A DNA stretch of 35,890 bases from a candidate division FCPU426 bacterium (GCA_030041545.1 JASHNQ010000077.1:1-35890), one strand, 5' to 3'; positions 1 to 8,148 are shown, counted from the first letter of the stretch. The notes: a model not told the origin generated them from the letters alone. Numbers and translations are program-made.

Positions 1-172
1 CCGCCCACATGTCGTTGGGGCAGGCTGTCCCGTCCGGCGCCGCCGCTGAGGCCTGCACCTGGTAGGTAATCCAAAGGAAGGCGCCCGGCGCGATCAACGC
101 CATGGCGTTGATGGCCGCGCCCTTCCAGTCCAATACCCTGGTGACCAGGGATTGTTCTTGAGTCTTTGCCAT
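1..172 (-). CDS. APC-superfamily permease, N-terminal fragment
   Basis: Only the first 57 codons are in the window; the gene runs off the left edge. The ATG (complement of 170-172) follows a clear AGGAGG ribosome binding site (complement of about 178-184). The translation starts MAKTQEQSLVTRVLDWKGAA and continues into a segment containing INAMALIAPGAFLWITYQVQ. That resembles the first membrane helix of amino-acid-type APC permeases, whose unwound region lies near such a Gly/Pro-containing stretch. It would be an inner-membrane secondary transporter; the substrate cannot be told. A repeat pair of the regulon type found across this window lies upstream at 284-305, so it may share regulation with the potassium genes. 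Family confidence is moderate because most of the protein is missing. Confidence 0.7.
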   Translation of the reverse strand, partial: MAKTQEQSLVTRVLDWKGAAINAMALIAPGAFLWITYQVQASAAAPDGTACPNDMWA

Positions 173-283
173 TGTTTTCCTCCTGTTTTTAGATTGGCGC
201 GTTTCTTAAAGGCAACTCTTGTGCCACCGGACTTTAGAAAAAAATCCACCTCGCTTTGAAAAAAGGGGGGAGATTTTTGAGGG

Positions 284-305
284 GTTAAAATTCCGTTAGT
301 AAAAA
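284..305 (-). promoter_or_regulatory. 11-bp direct repeat pair upstream of the permease
   Basis: The + strand reads GTTAAAATTCC then GTTAGTAAAAA, two 11-bp units. On the minus strand this is CTAAC-GGAATTTTAAC, and the core GGAATTTTAA is identical at 8555-8576 and 27448-27469. Unlike those sites, no good -10 hexamer lies 12 bases downstream (TCCCCC there). It is a likely regulator binding site for the minus-strand permease gene, but the promoter itself is not resolved. Confidence 0.5.
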
Positions 306-353
306 GGAAAAATCGTGCGGATTCGAGTGGCCCTCAATTTTGGATTCAAAAAT

Positions 354-420
354 ATTGACGTTATATTGATGTTTAAAAATAAAATCTTGATATTTTCTTG
401 ATTTTTTTAAGGCCTAAAGT
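354..420 (+). promoter_or_regulatory. Four-repeat activator-type promoter of the short kinase gene
   Basis: ATTGAC (354), ATTGAT (365), CTTGAT (386) and CTTGAT (397) form two 11-bp-spaced pairs, with starts separated by 11, 21 and 11 bases. Twelve bases after the last unit (403-414) comes TAAAGT at 415-420, a plausible -10. The same pair spacing and the same 12-base gap recur at other promoters in this window. Predicted transcription starts near 427, leaving a leader of about 240 bases before the kinase at 670. The leader has no feature I recognise. Confidence 0.6.
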
Positions 421-669
421 AAGTCTCTCAAGTCCCAGACCAATACCTCAAAAGGGACTTTCATCAACAATCATAGGCAATAGTTACATTTGTGTAGGCT
501 TGGGTCCCATCAGGGTTAAAGGACCTTATTTAAAACTTTTTTGCGGAAGTCCATAACAAAACCACTCTTAATTTCCCAATTTTCAAATGGCGCCGTCACC
601 CGCAGAGCCAAGCCGTCCAAGAGTCTTATATACTGGCTCCATTTCAAGAAAAGCGGACTTACTTAAATC

Positions 670-1800
670 ATGAACCCTGGAAACAAAAAGAAAAATCCCC
701 TTGGGAATGCAAAATCCACCGCCCTTGAACCTATTTCTTCCTACGTTGCCGAAACGGCAAATGAAAAGCTGAAAAAATACCTTTGGGGCCTTGGGATCAT
801 CGCGGCGTTGACCGTGCCTGGATTCCTTTTGCGCCAAGCCTTGGACACGTCCACGATCGCCATGTTTTACATGCTGGGGGTCGTTGGAATCGCCTTTTGG
901 TGGGACCGCGGGCCGGCTATCGCGGCCTCTTTTTTAAGCGCCCTGGCGCTGGATTACTTCATCACCCAGCCTTACTACAGTTTTGCCATCAGCAATCCCC
1001 AGGCCTGGATTTCCCTTTTCGTCATGCTGGTGGAAAGCCTGGTCATCAGCGCTCTGGCCACCAAATCGCGCCAAGGAGAAGTCCACCGGATCGCGGCCGA
1101 GACCGAGAAAACCCGTAGCGCCCTTTTAAGCGCGGTTTCCCACGACCTGCGGACACCCCTGACCGCCATCGAGGGCGCCGCCAGCAGCCTCATAACCGGA
1201 AAAGACTTGGGGCCGGAGGAACGGTCGAAATTGTGCCAGATGATTTTCGACGAGGCCGAACGAATGAACCGTTTGGTCCAGAACCTTTTGGATATGACCC
1301 GTTTGGGGGTCGACGCCCCGCGACTTAAAAAGGAATGGCAGTCCATGGAAGAACTGGTGGGTACGGCGTTGGGCCGCCTTAAAAATCGCCTTGCGAACCA
1401 CCCTTTCACCCTCGATCTTCAGCCCGGCCTCCCCTTGATCCTGGTGGACGGGCTTTTGGTGGAACAGCTTCTTTTAAACCTCCTGGAGAACGCCTTGAAC
1501 CATACCGCCGAAGGAACCCTCATCCGATTAGGCGTGAAAGTTTTGGACGACGCGATGGAGTTGGAAATCGCGGACCAGGGGCCTGGCATCAAGGCGGGGG
1601 AGGAAAAAATGATTTTCGAAAAATTCACGCGGGGCTATCATGGCGATAAGGGCGGCTCGGGGTTGGGCTTAAGCATCTGCCGGGCGATCGTCCAAGCCCA
1701 CGGGGGGACCATCGGGGCCCAAAACCGACCGGAGGGCGGGGCTTCTTTTGTTGTTCGCCTTCCTATCGGCGGTCTCCCACCGGTGGTCAGTGAGGAATAA
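670..1800 (+). CDS. Short KdpD-like sensor histidine kinase
   Basis: This 376-residue membrane histidine kinase matches the C-terminal half of KdpD. Residues about 38-132 hold four hydrophobic segments of the DUF4118 type, including a FWWDRGPAIAASFLSALALD stretch typical of KdpD. The dimerisation/phosphoacceptor domain follows, with SAVSHDLRTPLTAI placing the phosphorylated histidine at about H158. The catalytic ATPase domain has an N box (NLLENALNHT), DQGPGI and GSGLGLSIC. The N-terminal KdpD sensor (Walker A) and Usp domains and the GAF domain of full KdpD are absent. The stop is 1 base before the start of the regulator gene, so the two form an operon. It may sense potassium or envelope state, but the missing sensor half means its signal need not be that of the full KdpD at 31186-33873. 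Family assignment is firm; the signal is unknown. Confidence 0.92.
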   Translation: MNPGNKKKNPLGNAKSTALEPISSYVAETANEKLKKYLWGLGIIAALTVPGFLLRQALDTSTIAMFYMLGVVGIAFWWDRGPAIAASFLSALALDYFITQPYYSFAISNPQAWISLFVMLVESLVISALATKSRQGEVHRIAAETEKTRSALLSAVSHDLRTPLTAIEGAASSLITGKDLGPEERSKLCQMIFDEAERMNRLVQNLLDMTRLGVDAPRLKKEWQSMEELVGTALGRLKNRLANHPFTLDLQPGLPLILVDGLLVEQLLLNLLENALNHTAEGTLIRLGVKVLDDAMELEIADQGPGIKAGEEKMIFEKFTRGYHGDKGGSGLGLSICRAIVQAHGGTIGAQNRPEGGASFVVRLPIGGLPPVVSEE

Positions 1801-1801
1801 A

Positions 1802-2500
1802 GTGGAACCGGAAAAGTTGTCGGTACTTTGTATCGAGGATGAGGCTCCGATCTGCCTCTTCCTCAAGACCTCCCTTTCGGCAAGCGGTTATGCCTACCTG
1901 CAGGCCTCCAATGGCGAAGAAGGCCTGGTTCAGGCCGCCACGCGCAACCCCGACCTCATCCTTTTGGACTTGGGACTGCCCGATATGGACGGTTTGGAAG
2001 TCACCCGCCGCCTTCGGGAATGGTCGAAAAAACCCATCATCGTAGTCTCCGCAAGGGGCCGTGAGGCGGACAAAGTGGCCGCCCTCGATATGGGAGCCGA
2101 CGACTACCTGACCAAGCCTTTCGGGGTCCAGGAACTCCTGGCTCGGATTCGGGCGGTTTTGCGGCGCCACCAGGAGGCCGTTGGAAAACCGGAGGAACCG
2201 GTTTTCCGCCATGGGGACCTGGAAGTGGATCTGGCCCATCGGAAGGTCTTGAAGGGGGGCGCGGAAATCCACCTCACCAAAAGGGAATTCGGGCTTCTCT
2301 CAATTTTGGCGCGCCATGCCGGCAAGGTGGTGACTCAACGGCAGCTGCTCACCGAGTTATGGGGCGAAGCCTACGCCAACCAAGCCCATTACCTGCGTGT
2401 GCACATGAACAACCTGCGCAATAAGCTGGAAAGCCAGCCCGGCCAGCCAGAGCACTTCCTCACCGAATCCGGAGTGGGATACCGGCTGGCCGTGGACTAG
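1802..2500 (+). CDS. KdpE-like OmpR-family response regulator
   Basis: A receiver domain is followed by a winged-helix DNA-binding domain. I place the start at GTG 1802, which follows a GAGGAAT ribosome binding site and lies immediately after the kinase stop. An upstream in-frame ATG at 1748 would overlap the kinase and add 18 non-conserved residues. From GTG the protein has 232 residues, usual for KdpE. Receiver residues seen are the acidic pair E12-D13, the phosphoacceptor D56 in LILLDLGLPD, and the lysine in YLTKPF. The C-terminal domain ends with the usual VGYRL motif. It pairs with the short kinase and is more divergent from the two other KdpE-type regulators here than they are from each other. 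It is one candidate for the protein that binds the 11-bp repeats. Confidence 0.93.
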   Translation: MEPEKLSVLCIEDEAPICLFLKTSLSASGYAYLQASNGEEGLVQAATRNPDLILLDLGLPDMDGLEVTRRLREWSKKPIIVVSARGREADKVAALDMGADDYLTKPFGVQELLARIRAVLRRHQEAVGKPEEPVFRHGDLEVDLAHRKVLKGGAEIHLTKREFGLLSILARHAGKVVTQRQLLTELWGEAYANQAHYLRVHMNNLRNKLESQPGQPEHFLTESGVGYRLAVD

Positions 2501-2562
2501 AAGTTTTGTTTTTCCCGGACATGGGATTCCCGGGAAGACCGGTCCCCAAGGAAAGAGTTGAG

Positions 2563-2739
2563 ATGCAAAGAAAACACCTTAACCAAAGCGGCATGGGCGT
2601 TATGGAATTTCTCTTTTGGGCGGCTGTGGCGGCCGTCCTGGCCTGGCTGGGCTGGCAGCTTTACCTGCATCCCGAAAGCCTGCGTCCCAGGCCCGCCACC
2701 CACAGCGTTTTGGAGGATACCACGCCCCAGGGCAATTAA
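2563..2739 (+). CDS. Small single-span membrane protein, 58 residues
   Basis: Starting at ATG 2563, with GGAAAGAG upstream, the product begins MQRKHLNQSG. It has one hydrophobic span (about residues 13-32, FLFWAAVAAVLAWLGWQLYL) and a short polar tail. An alternative start at 2506 would add 19 residues lacking a good ribosome binding site. It lies 62 bases after the regulator stop on the same strand and could be the third gene of that operon. I do not recognise a family. A small regulatory subunit is possible, but only by analogy with the other tiny membrane peptides in this window. Confidence 0.6.
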   Translation: MQRKHLNQSGMGVMEFLFWAAVAAVLAWLGWQLYLHPESLRPRPATHSVLEDTTPQGN

Positions 2740-2772
2740 AATTTCCTTATAAAAAGGGCTAAAATTTAAAAC

Positions 2773-2805
2773 ATTAAGATTTTATTAAGATTTCATTGAA
2801 ATCAA
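2773..2805 (+). promoter_or_regulatory. Triple 11-bp direct repeat before the first riboswitch
   Basis: ATTAAGATTTT, ATTAAGATTTC and ATTGAAATCAA are three contiguous 11-base units. The spacing matches OmpR/PhoB-family binding sites. The region ends about 30 bases before the riboswitch and a weak -10 candidate, GATACT, sits at 2822-2827. The strict 12-base gap seen elsewhere is not met, so the site may act differently here, for example as a repressor or an upstream site. Confidence 0.5.
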
Positions 2806-2833
2806 ATTTCAAAAGAACCAAGATACTCCGCTA

Positions 2834-2966
2834 TCAGCCGAGCTGCTCCCGCGGGAGCAGACGGGGGACCCAATTCGATTGGGGCTAATCCAGTCTCCTC
2901 CAAAGGAGACTGCACGGCGAGCTTACCCGCCGAGCCCGGCAGCTAACCCCGTAGGCTCCGGAGGCC
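2834..2966 (+). promoter_or_regulatory. c-di-AMP riboswitch (ydaO-yuaA class) before the first transporter
   Basis: The conserved blocks of the ydaO aptamer appear in order: AGCCGAG, ACGGGGGACC, TTGGGGCTAATCC, then GCCGAGCCCGGCAGCTAACC and CGTAGGCTCCGGAGG. The 3' block matches the known ydaO CCCGACAGCUAAC signature with one change (GG for GA). The terminal GGAGG also looks like the ribosome binding site of the transporter starting at 2974, and no terminator lies between aptamer and start codon. Control of translation by sequestering that GGAGG is therefore the simplest reading (inference). Binding of c-di-AMP by this class normally turns expression off. Confidence 0.9.
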
Positions 2967-2973
2967 GTCGCTC

Positions 2974-4812
2974 ATGTCGGATTCGAAATCTTCTTCCGTT
3001 AAAGTCCACCAGCTCGGCTGGGTCCTCGTCTTCGCCATCGTTTACGCGGATATCGGAACCTCGGTTTTCTACGTCCCCGGCATCCTTTACAACTCCATCG
3101 GCAACCTGGCCACCCTGGCCCAGTTCATCACCACGGGCGTTTTCGTCTCCATCGCCTTGAAGTACGTGGAAATTTGCGAGCGATGCCCGGACGGCGGGGG
3201 CGTGGTCTCCATCGTGCGCGAGGCCTTTTCGGCCCTGGAATTCCTGCCCCTGGTGGGAGGCGCCTTCATCACCGTGGACTATTTCCTGACCTCCGCCATC
3301 TCCGGGGTGTCGGGCCTTTACTACCTTTCCAGCCTCATGCCCGAGACCAAGGACCTGGTATTGACCGCCTCCATGGTGCTTTTCCTCGTCCTCATCCTCA
3401 TCAACATCATCGGCATCAAGGAGTCGGCGTCGGTGACTTCCACCTTCGCCACGGCCGAAATCGTCGTGACCTTCCTGCTCTTGGGCGTGGCCTATTTCTT
3501 CGTGGCCGCTCATCACGGCCTTTCCTGGGGCGGCCTGTGGCGCAGCATCGTGCATCCCGGCATCCCCCTCAGCTTCGGCTCCGTGATGATCGGCTACGCC
3601 ACCACCTGGCTGGCTTATTCGGGCCTGGAATCCGTGGCGCAGATTTCCGGCGCCATGAGGATTCCGGTGAAATCCACGGCCTTGACCGCCATGTTGTGGG
3701 TGATCGGCACCATCGCCCTCATGAGTTCGCCCATGACCGCCGCCGTGCTCTACGTTCTCCCGGATTCGGTGAAGCTAACCCAGTCCGATTCGCTCCTGTC
3801 GGCGCTCGGGTTCGCCGTGGGCGGCCCGTTCTTGGGGGTGGCCGTGGTGGTGGCGGCCTCGGTGCTTCTCTTCATGGCCTGCAACACGGCCATCGTGGGC
3901 AACTACCACGTGAACGTGCGCCTGTCGGACCTGGGGTTCCTTCCCTCCTTCCTGCGCAAGCGCCATCCCACCATGGGCACGCCTTACCTTTCCATCCTGA
4001 TCTCCGGGCTTGTCCCCATGGCCATCATCTTCATCACCCGCGCCAACGTGGACGCCCTGGGCGACCTGTACAACTTCGGCCTCTTAGGCACCCTTTCCCT
4101 TTCATCGCTCGCCGTCGACAAGCTGCGCTGGAGGGACGGCATGCGCGGCTTCAAGTTCTGGAGCGGGGTTTTCACCACCTTGGCCCTTTTGTCCGCCTGG
4201 GTCATCAACATGTTCCACAAACCCGATGCCCTCGTGTTCGGGGGCACCATCGCCGCGATTTTGGTGGGGACGGGCGTCTGGCACCGCATCAAGGCTTCCC
4301 AACAGGCCGAGGCGGCCTTCGCCCAAGCCGAATGCACCGTGGCCGACCTGCCGGAAGCCTCCAACATACTGACCTTGGAAGAGGCCATGGACGCCAGCGT
4401 GATGGAATCCTCGCCCATCCTAGTGGCCCTGCGGTATGTGAACGGCAAACTGCTGCAGGACGCGGCGATTTACGCCAAGGGCATGAAACGAAGCAATATT
4501 TACGTGGTTTACGTGGATGAGATGCCGGGCCTTTTCCTGCCCAATGAGATCAAGCCCAGCGCCGAGGCCCAGAAGGTGCTGGTGGAATCCTGCGCTTACC
4601 TTGAAAAACTCGGCGTGGCGGGGATACCCGTCTGGCGCATGGCCGAGGACGCGGGTTACTCCATCGCTGAGGCGGCCCAGCAACTGGGCGTCAAGCACGT
4701 CTTCGTGGGAAGTTCCCAGCGCACCTTCTTCTGGCGCATGGTACGGGGCCGCATGCTGAAGAACCTGGCCGACCGCCTGCCCGAAACCGCCGATTTGATC
4801 ATCGTGGGATAG
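2974..4812 (+). CDS. APC-superfamily transporter with C-terminal cytoplasmic domain, c-di-AMP regulated
   Basis: This 612-residue protein has about 12 hydrophobic segments (residues 14-445). A cytoplasmic region of about 130 residues follows from residue 485, with a Usp-like pattern (ILVALRYVNG, then a closing ADLIIVG). The first helix region has VYADIGTSVFYVPGILY, which recalls both APC permeases and the GDIGTSPLY signature of Kup potassium carriers. PDGGGVVSIVREAF recalls the GGG motif of KimA and other APC carriers. The riboswitch upstream and the KimA-like gene downstream argue for potassium uptake, but an amino-acid or osmolyte substrate is not excluded. ATG 2974 follows the GGAGG at the end of the riboswitch. 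It is transcribed alone; its stop is about 85 bases before the next repeat cluster. Confidence 0.85.
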   Translation: MSDSKSSSVKVHQLGWVLVFAIVYADIGTSVFYVPGILYNSIGNLATLAQFITTGVFVSIALKYVEICERCPDGGGVVSIVREAFSALEFLPLVGGAFITVDYFLTSAISGVSGLYYLSSLMPETKDLVLTASMVLFLVLILINIIGIKESASVTSTFATAEIVVTFLLLGVAYFFVAAHHGLSWGGLWRSIVHPGIPLSFGSVMIGYATTWLAYSGLESVAQISGAMRIPVKSTALTAMLWVIGTIALMSSPMTAAVLYVLPDSVKLTQSDSLLSALGFAVGGPFLGVAVVVAASVLLFMACNTAIVGNYHVNVRLSDLGFLPSFLRKRHPTMGTPYLSILISGLVPMAIIFITRANVDALGDLYNFGLLGTLSLSSLAVDKLRWRDGMRGFKFWSGVFTTLALLSAWVINMFHKPDALVFGGTIAAILVGTGVWHRIKASQQAEAAFAQAECTVADLPEASNILTLEEAMDASVMESSPILVALRYVNGKLLQDAAIYAKGMKRSNIYVVYVDEMPGLFLPNEIKPSAEAQKVLVESCAYLEKLGVAGIPVWRMAEDAGYSIAEAAQQLGVKHVFVGSSQRTFFWRMVRGRMLKNLADRLPETADLIIVG

Positions 4813-4897
4813 CCTCTTCGTGAATACCCAAGCTGAACCTTCTTGTCGGGCCCTTTCTGCAAACAATGGCAAATTCCCAAAAATCCGCCAACTTCGC

Positions 4898-4930
4898 GTT
4901 AGGAAGATATTAGGATTTTGTTAAGATTCA
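4898..4930 (+). promoter_or_regulatory. Triple 11-bp direct repeat before the kimA-like gene
   Basis: GTTAGGAAGAT, ATTAGGATTTT and GTTAAGATTCA are contiguous 11-base units, as at 2773-2805. They lie about 60 bases upstream of an AT-rich stretch ending in TTTATATAG (about 4984-4991), a likely -10 directly before the second riboswitch. The position is too far upstream for the 12-base rule. Both riboswitch transporters share this three-unit arrangement, unlike the paired sites at the other genes. Confidence 0.5.
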
Positions 4931-4988
4931 ACCCGGCCCTTCTCTTCCATTGAACCCCATAAAAAAAAAATTAAAATCTTTCGTTTAT

Positions 4989-5197
4989 ATAGCCGAATCG
5001 CTCTGAGTGGCCGGTCCACAAACCGTCCAGCTTTGTGCGGAAATCGGTGCGCCTTCGCGGAGCAAAGGTGGACCAACTGATTTCTGCCGTGCGGAGTGAA
5101 CGGGGGAACCACGTCGTTCGGGGCACATTCCATCCAAGGATGGGGCGGCGAGCCTTTCGCGCCGAGCCCGACAGCTAACCTCGTAGGCTTCGGAGGA
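4989..5197 (+). promoter_or_regulatory. c-di-AMP riboswitch (ydaO-yuaA class) with enlarged stem, before kimA
   Basis: Conserved ydaO blocks are present: AGCCGAATCGCTCTGAG, GAACGGGGGAACC, GTTCGGGGCACATTCC, GCCGAGCCCGACAGCTAACC and TCGTAGGCTTCGGAGG. The last block carries the ribosome binding site of the gene at 5204. Between the first and second blocks is an insert of about 90 bases that folds as a long arm: GGTCCAC near 5012 can pair with GTGGACC near 5068, with further pairing inside. The usual element is much shorter there. No terminator follows, so translational control is likely. Confidence 0.93.
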
Positions 5198-5203
5198 TAA
5201 AGC

Positions 5204-7183
5204 ATGGTGGAAACCGTCAAAGAACTCGTTTTCGGCAAGGCCAAGAATCCCCTCGACCGGAATGTCTTCCATAAAATCAGCCTCATTGCTTTCCTCGCCT
5301 GGGTGGGCCTGGGGGCGGACGGGCTTTCCTCCTCGGCTTATGGTCCGGAGGAAACCTATAAGGCCCTGGGCGCCCAATACCATCACATCGCCCTCTACCT
5401 AGCCCTGGCTGTCGCGGCCACTGTTTTCATCATCTCCGCCAGCTACAGCCAAGTCATCGAGTATTTCCCATCCGGCGGCGGCGGCTACGTGGTGGCCAGC
5501 AAACTGCTTCACCCCGTGGCCGGGCTTATTTCCGGTTCCGCCCTCATCGTGGACTATGTCCTCACCATCAATCTTTCCATTGCCGCCGGCGTGGACGCCA
5601 TCGCCGACTTCATGCCCCCCCTATTCACGACTTATAAGCTTTGGATCGAAGTCCTTCTCATGGTCCTCTTGATTTGGCTCAACATGCGCGGCATCAAGGA
5701 ATCGGTGACAACCCTCCTGCCCATTTTCCTGGTGTTTGTGGGAACCCACGTCATCCTCATCCTGGCGGGCCTCATCGGCCATGCCCCACAAATCCTTCCG
5801 GTGGCACAAGCCACCTTCAAGGAAACCCATGAGATCGTCAGCGGGCCTTTGGGGGTTTGGGGGTTCCTGGTCATCTTTTTCACGGCCTATAGTTTGGGGG
5901 GCGGGACCTACACCGGAATCGAGGCGGTTTCCAATGGGCTGATGAACCTGAGGGAACCCCGGGTGCAAACCGGCAAGCGCACCATGCTTTACATGGCGAC
6001 GTCGCTGGCCTTTACCGCCGGCGGCATCCTTCTTCTATACATGTTGTGGGATATTCCAAGCGTCCCCAACCAAACAATGAACGGCACCCTGGCGGAGACC
6101 ATCTTCGGGCCCTGGACCATGGGCGGATGGGCCGTCGGTAAGGCCCTCATTTACCTCACCCTGCTTTCCGAGGGCATGCTGCTATTCATTGCGGCACAGA
6201 CCGGCTTTATCGATGGGCCCAACGTGCTTTCCAACATGGCGGTGGATTCCTGGCTGCCCCACCGTTTCGCCAACTTGTCCCACCGGCTGGTCCGCATGAA
6301 CGGCATCCTGGTCATGGGCATCTTCTCCCTGGTCATCCTGGTGATCGCCAAGGGAAACGTGGATGTGATGATCCTGCTTTACGCCATCAACGTCTATATC
6401 ACTTTCAGCCTCTCCCAGCTTTCCATGTGCGTGCATTGGTGGCAGGCCCGGCGCGAGCAGAAGGATTGGATTCACCGTTTCCTGATCAACGGATTGGGTT
6501 TGTCCCTGACTTCCATCATCCTGGTGGCCACGGTGATGGCCAAATTCCTGGAGGGCGGTTGCGTGACGATCGTCATGACCACCGTTTTGATCGGTTTGTG
6601 TTTCCTGATCAAGCGGCACTACAAGGAAGTCCAGCAGGCCTTGACCCGCCTCGATGACGCCCTGACCAACCTTCCCCTGCCGGACCGGGACGCCAGCGAG
6701 CCCGCCTTGGGCCCTTGTGACAAGTCCAAGCCCATCGCCGTCGTCATGGTGGAGCGCTATAACGGCCTCGGCATCCACGCCATTTTCTCGATCCAGAAAC
6801 TCTTCGCCGGCCGTTTCCAGGATTTCCTATTTGTTTCCATCGGGCGGATTGATTCCAGCAAGTTCAAGGGCGTGGAGGAGCTGGACAACTTAAGGAAGAA
6901 CACCGAGGGCAACTTGAAGAAATACGTGGAGTTGGCCCATAAGATGGGCTACCGGGCGGATTACCGCTACCTGGTGGACATCGACGTGATCGCGGGCATG
7001 GAGAAGCTCTGCGACCAAGTGGCGGCCGAGTTCCCCGACGCCACCTTCTTCTCCGGCAAGCTCATCTTCGCCAAGGAAACCCTCTGGAGCAACCTGTTGC
7101 ACAACCAGACGTCGCTCGAAATCCAACGCCGCCTGTTGTTCAAGGGAATCAACATGATGGTGGTGCCGGTGCGGGTGCTTTGA
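5204..7183 (+). CDS. kimA: KimA-like high-affinity potassium transporter
   Basis: The product has 659 residues; Bacillus KimA (YdaO) has about 607. Residues 25-455 carry about 12 hydrophobic segments and the rest is a cytoplasmic domain. Matches I can recall from KimA are GLSSSAYGPEET near residue 46, PSGGGGYVVASK near 89, IVDYVLTINLSIAAGVDAI near 115, and a C-terminal LLHNQTSLEIQRRLLFKGIN. KimA is an APC/KUP-family proton-potassium symporter whose gene in Bacillus subtilis sits behind the original ydaO riboswitch, exactly the arrangement seen here. ATG 5204 follows GGAGG with seven bases between. C-di-AMP would be expected to repress it at high internal potassium (established for the family, inferred here). 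Confidence 0.92.
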   Translation: MVETVKELVFGKAKNPLDRNVFHKISLIAFLAWVGLGADGLSSSAYGPEETYKALGAQYHHIALYLALAVAATVFIISASYSQVIEYFPSGGGGYVVASKLLHPVAGLISGSALIVDYVLTINLSIAAGVDAIADFMPPLFTTYKLWIEVLLMVLLIWLNMRGIKESVTTLLPIFLVFVGTHVILILAGLIGHAPQILPVAQATFKETHEIVSGPLGVWGFLVIFFTAYSLGGGTYTGIEAVSNGLMNLREPRVQTGKRTMLYMATSLAFTAGGILLLYMLWDIPSVPNQTMNGTLAETIFGPWTMGGWAVGKALIYLTLLSEGMLLFIAAQTGFIDGPNVLSNMAVDSWLPHRFANLSHRLVRMNGILVMGIFSLVILVIAKGNVDVMILLYAINVYITFSLSQLSMCVHWWQARREQKDWIHRFLINGLGLSLTSIILVATVMAKFLEGGCVTIVMTTVLIGLCFLIKRHYKEVQQALTRLDDALTNLPLPDRDASEPALGPCDKSKPIAVVMVERYNGLGIHAIFSIQKLFAGRFQDFLFVSIGRIDSSKFKGVEELDNLRKNTEGNLKKYVELAHKMGYRADYRYLVDIDVIAGMEKLCDQVAAEFPDATFFSGKLIFAKETLWSNLLHNQTSLEIQRRLLFKGINMMVVPVRVL

Positions 7184-7195
7184 CCGGCCGCGGCC

Positions 7196-7951
7196 CTATC
7201 CCTTGGCGGGGTTAAGGATTCCAAAGGCGACGGAAGGCACGAAGCGGCTGAGGATCCGGAGCATCTTCGCCTGGCCGATGGGCATTTCCGCCTTTCCCGA
7301 TTCCAGGGCTTTCATGGTTTCCTTGACGAAGGCATCCAGCTTCATTCGCGGGTAATCCCTCTGGGCGGCTCCGTCGGTTTTCCCCAAATCCGATTCGACG
7401 CCTGGGGGGGCGATTTCCAGGACCTTGACCGGCGAATTCCGCAGTTGGTGCCTCAAGGCCATGGAAAAGGAATGGATGGCGGCCTTGGTGGAGCAATAGA
7501 TGGGACTGATGGCCAGGGGCATGTAGGCCAGTCCCGAACTGATGTTGACCAGGGCGGCTTCTTTCTGTTTGGACAAAAGCGGCAGGAAGGCGGCCGTCAT
7601 GCGGATAAGCCCCTTCAGGTTGATTTCGATTTCGTCAAAAAGGCGGTCGTCGAGGGTTTCGAGCTTGGTGAAGTCAGGCCATTGCATGATGCCGGCGTTG
7701 TTGATCAACACGTCCAAGTCAGGGTGCTTCTCCGAGACTTGCCGGAACAGCCTTTGAACGTCGCCTTCCTGGGCCACATCCGCCGTGATGTCTTCCATCC
7801 CAGGATGCCGGGCCGCGAATTCCTGGATCACCTTCTCCCGGCGGCCGGTGATGATGACCTTGTTCCCCTTTTCGTGGAAAGCCGCGGCTAAACCGCCGCC
7901 CAGGCCCGTTCCTCCCCCCGTGATCAAAACCGTATGTCCCGCGAGTTTCAT
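7196..7951 (-). CDS. Short-chain dehydrogenase/reductase, DltE-like
   Basis: This 251-residue classical SDR has a Rossmann fold. Seen are the nucleotide-binding TGGGTGLGGG near residue 11, the NNAG motif near residue 87, a catalytic serine in VNISSG, and the YxxxK pair in YCSTK. GRR after the second strand (ITGRREK) favours NADPH. The sequence best fits the DltE/YciK-like group of unassigned substrate. The start has a good AAAAGGAG ribosome binding site. Its stop faces the kimA stop with 12 bases between, a convergent arrangement with no clear terminator. It is last in the minus-strand series downstream of kdp but probably has its own transcript. A link to potassium is not evident. Confidence 0.9.
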   Translation of the reverse strand: MKLAGHTVLITGGGTGLGGGLAAAFHEKGNKVIITGRREKVIQEFAARHPGMEDITADVAQEGDVQRLFRQVSEKHPDLDVLINNAGIMQWPDFTKLETLDDRLFDEIEINLKGLIRMTAAFLPLLSKQKEAALVNISSGLAYMPLAISPIYCSTKAAIHSFSMALRHQLRNSPVKVLEIAPPGVESDLGKTDGAAQRDYPRMKLDAFVKETMKALESGKAEMPIGQAKMLRILSRFVPSVAFGILNPAKG

Positions 7952-8148
7952 GGCTGACTCCTTTTCGATTCAGTGGCTGGAGAACCGGCCCCCAATTATG
8001 GGAATGCGGCTTCCGGTAAATCAAGGGTGGGGCCGGTGCCCCTGCTTGGGCAGGACAAGGTGCCAGTTGGCGCTTCAAGAAAAGGGGCTGGCGTGCCAAA
8101 ATGTTACCTTTCAAGAGAGCCCGCCCGGGGCCAATCCGGGCCATGCCA

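Noticed and set aside
1748-1801. Earlier ATG for the first response regulator
   Set aside because: It would overlap the kinase by 53 bases and add non-conserved residues; GTG 1802 has a ribosome binding site and gives the normal length.
4880-4930. Antisense promoter running back into the 2974 gene
   Set aside because: The repeats read in the right direction and the 12-base gap gives GATTTT, but only three of six -10 positions match and no minus-strand gene follows.
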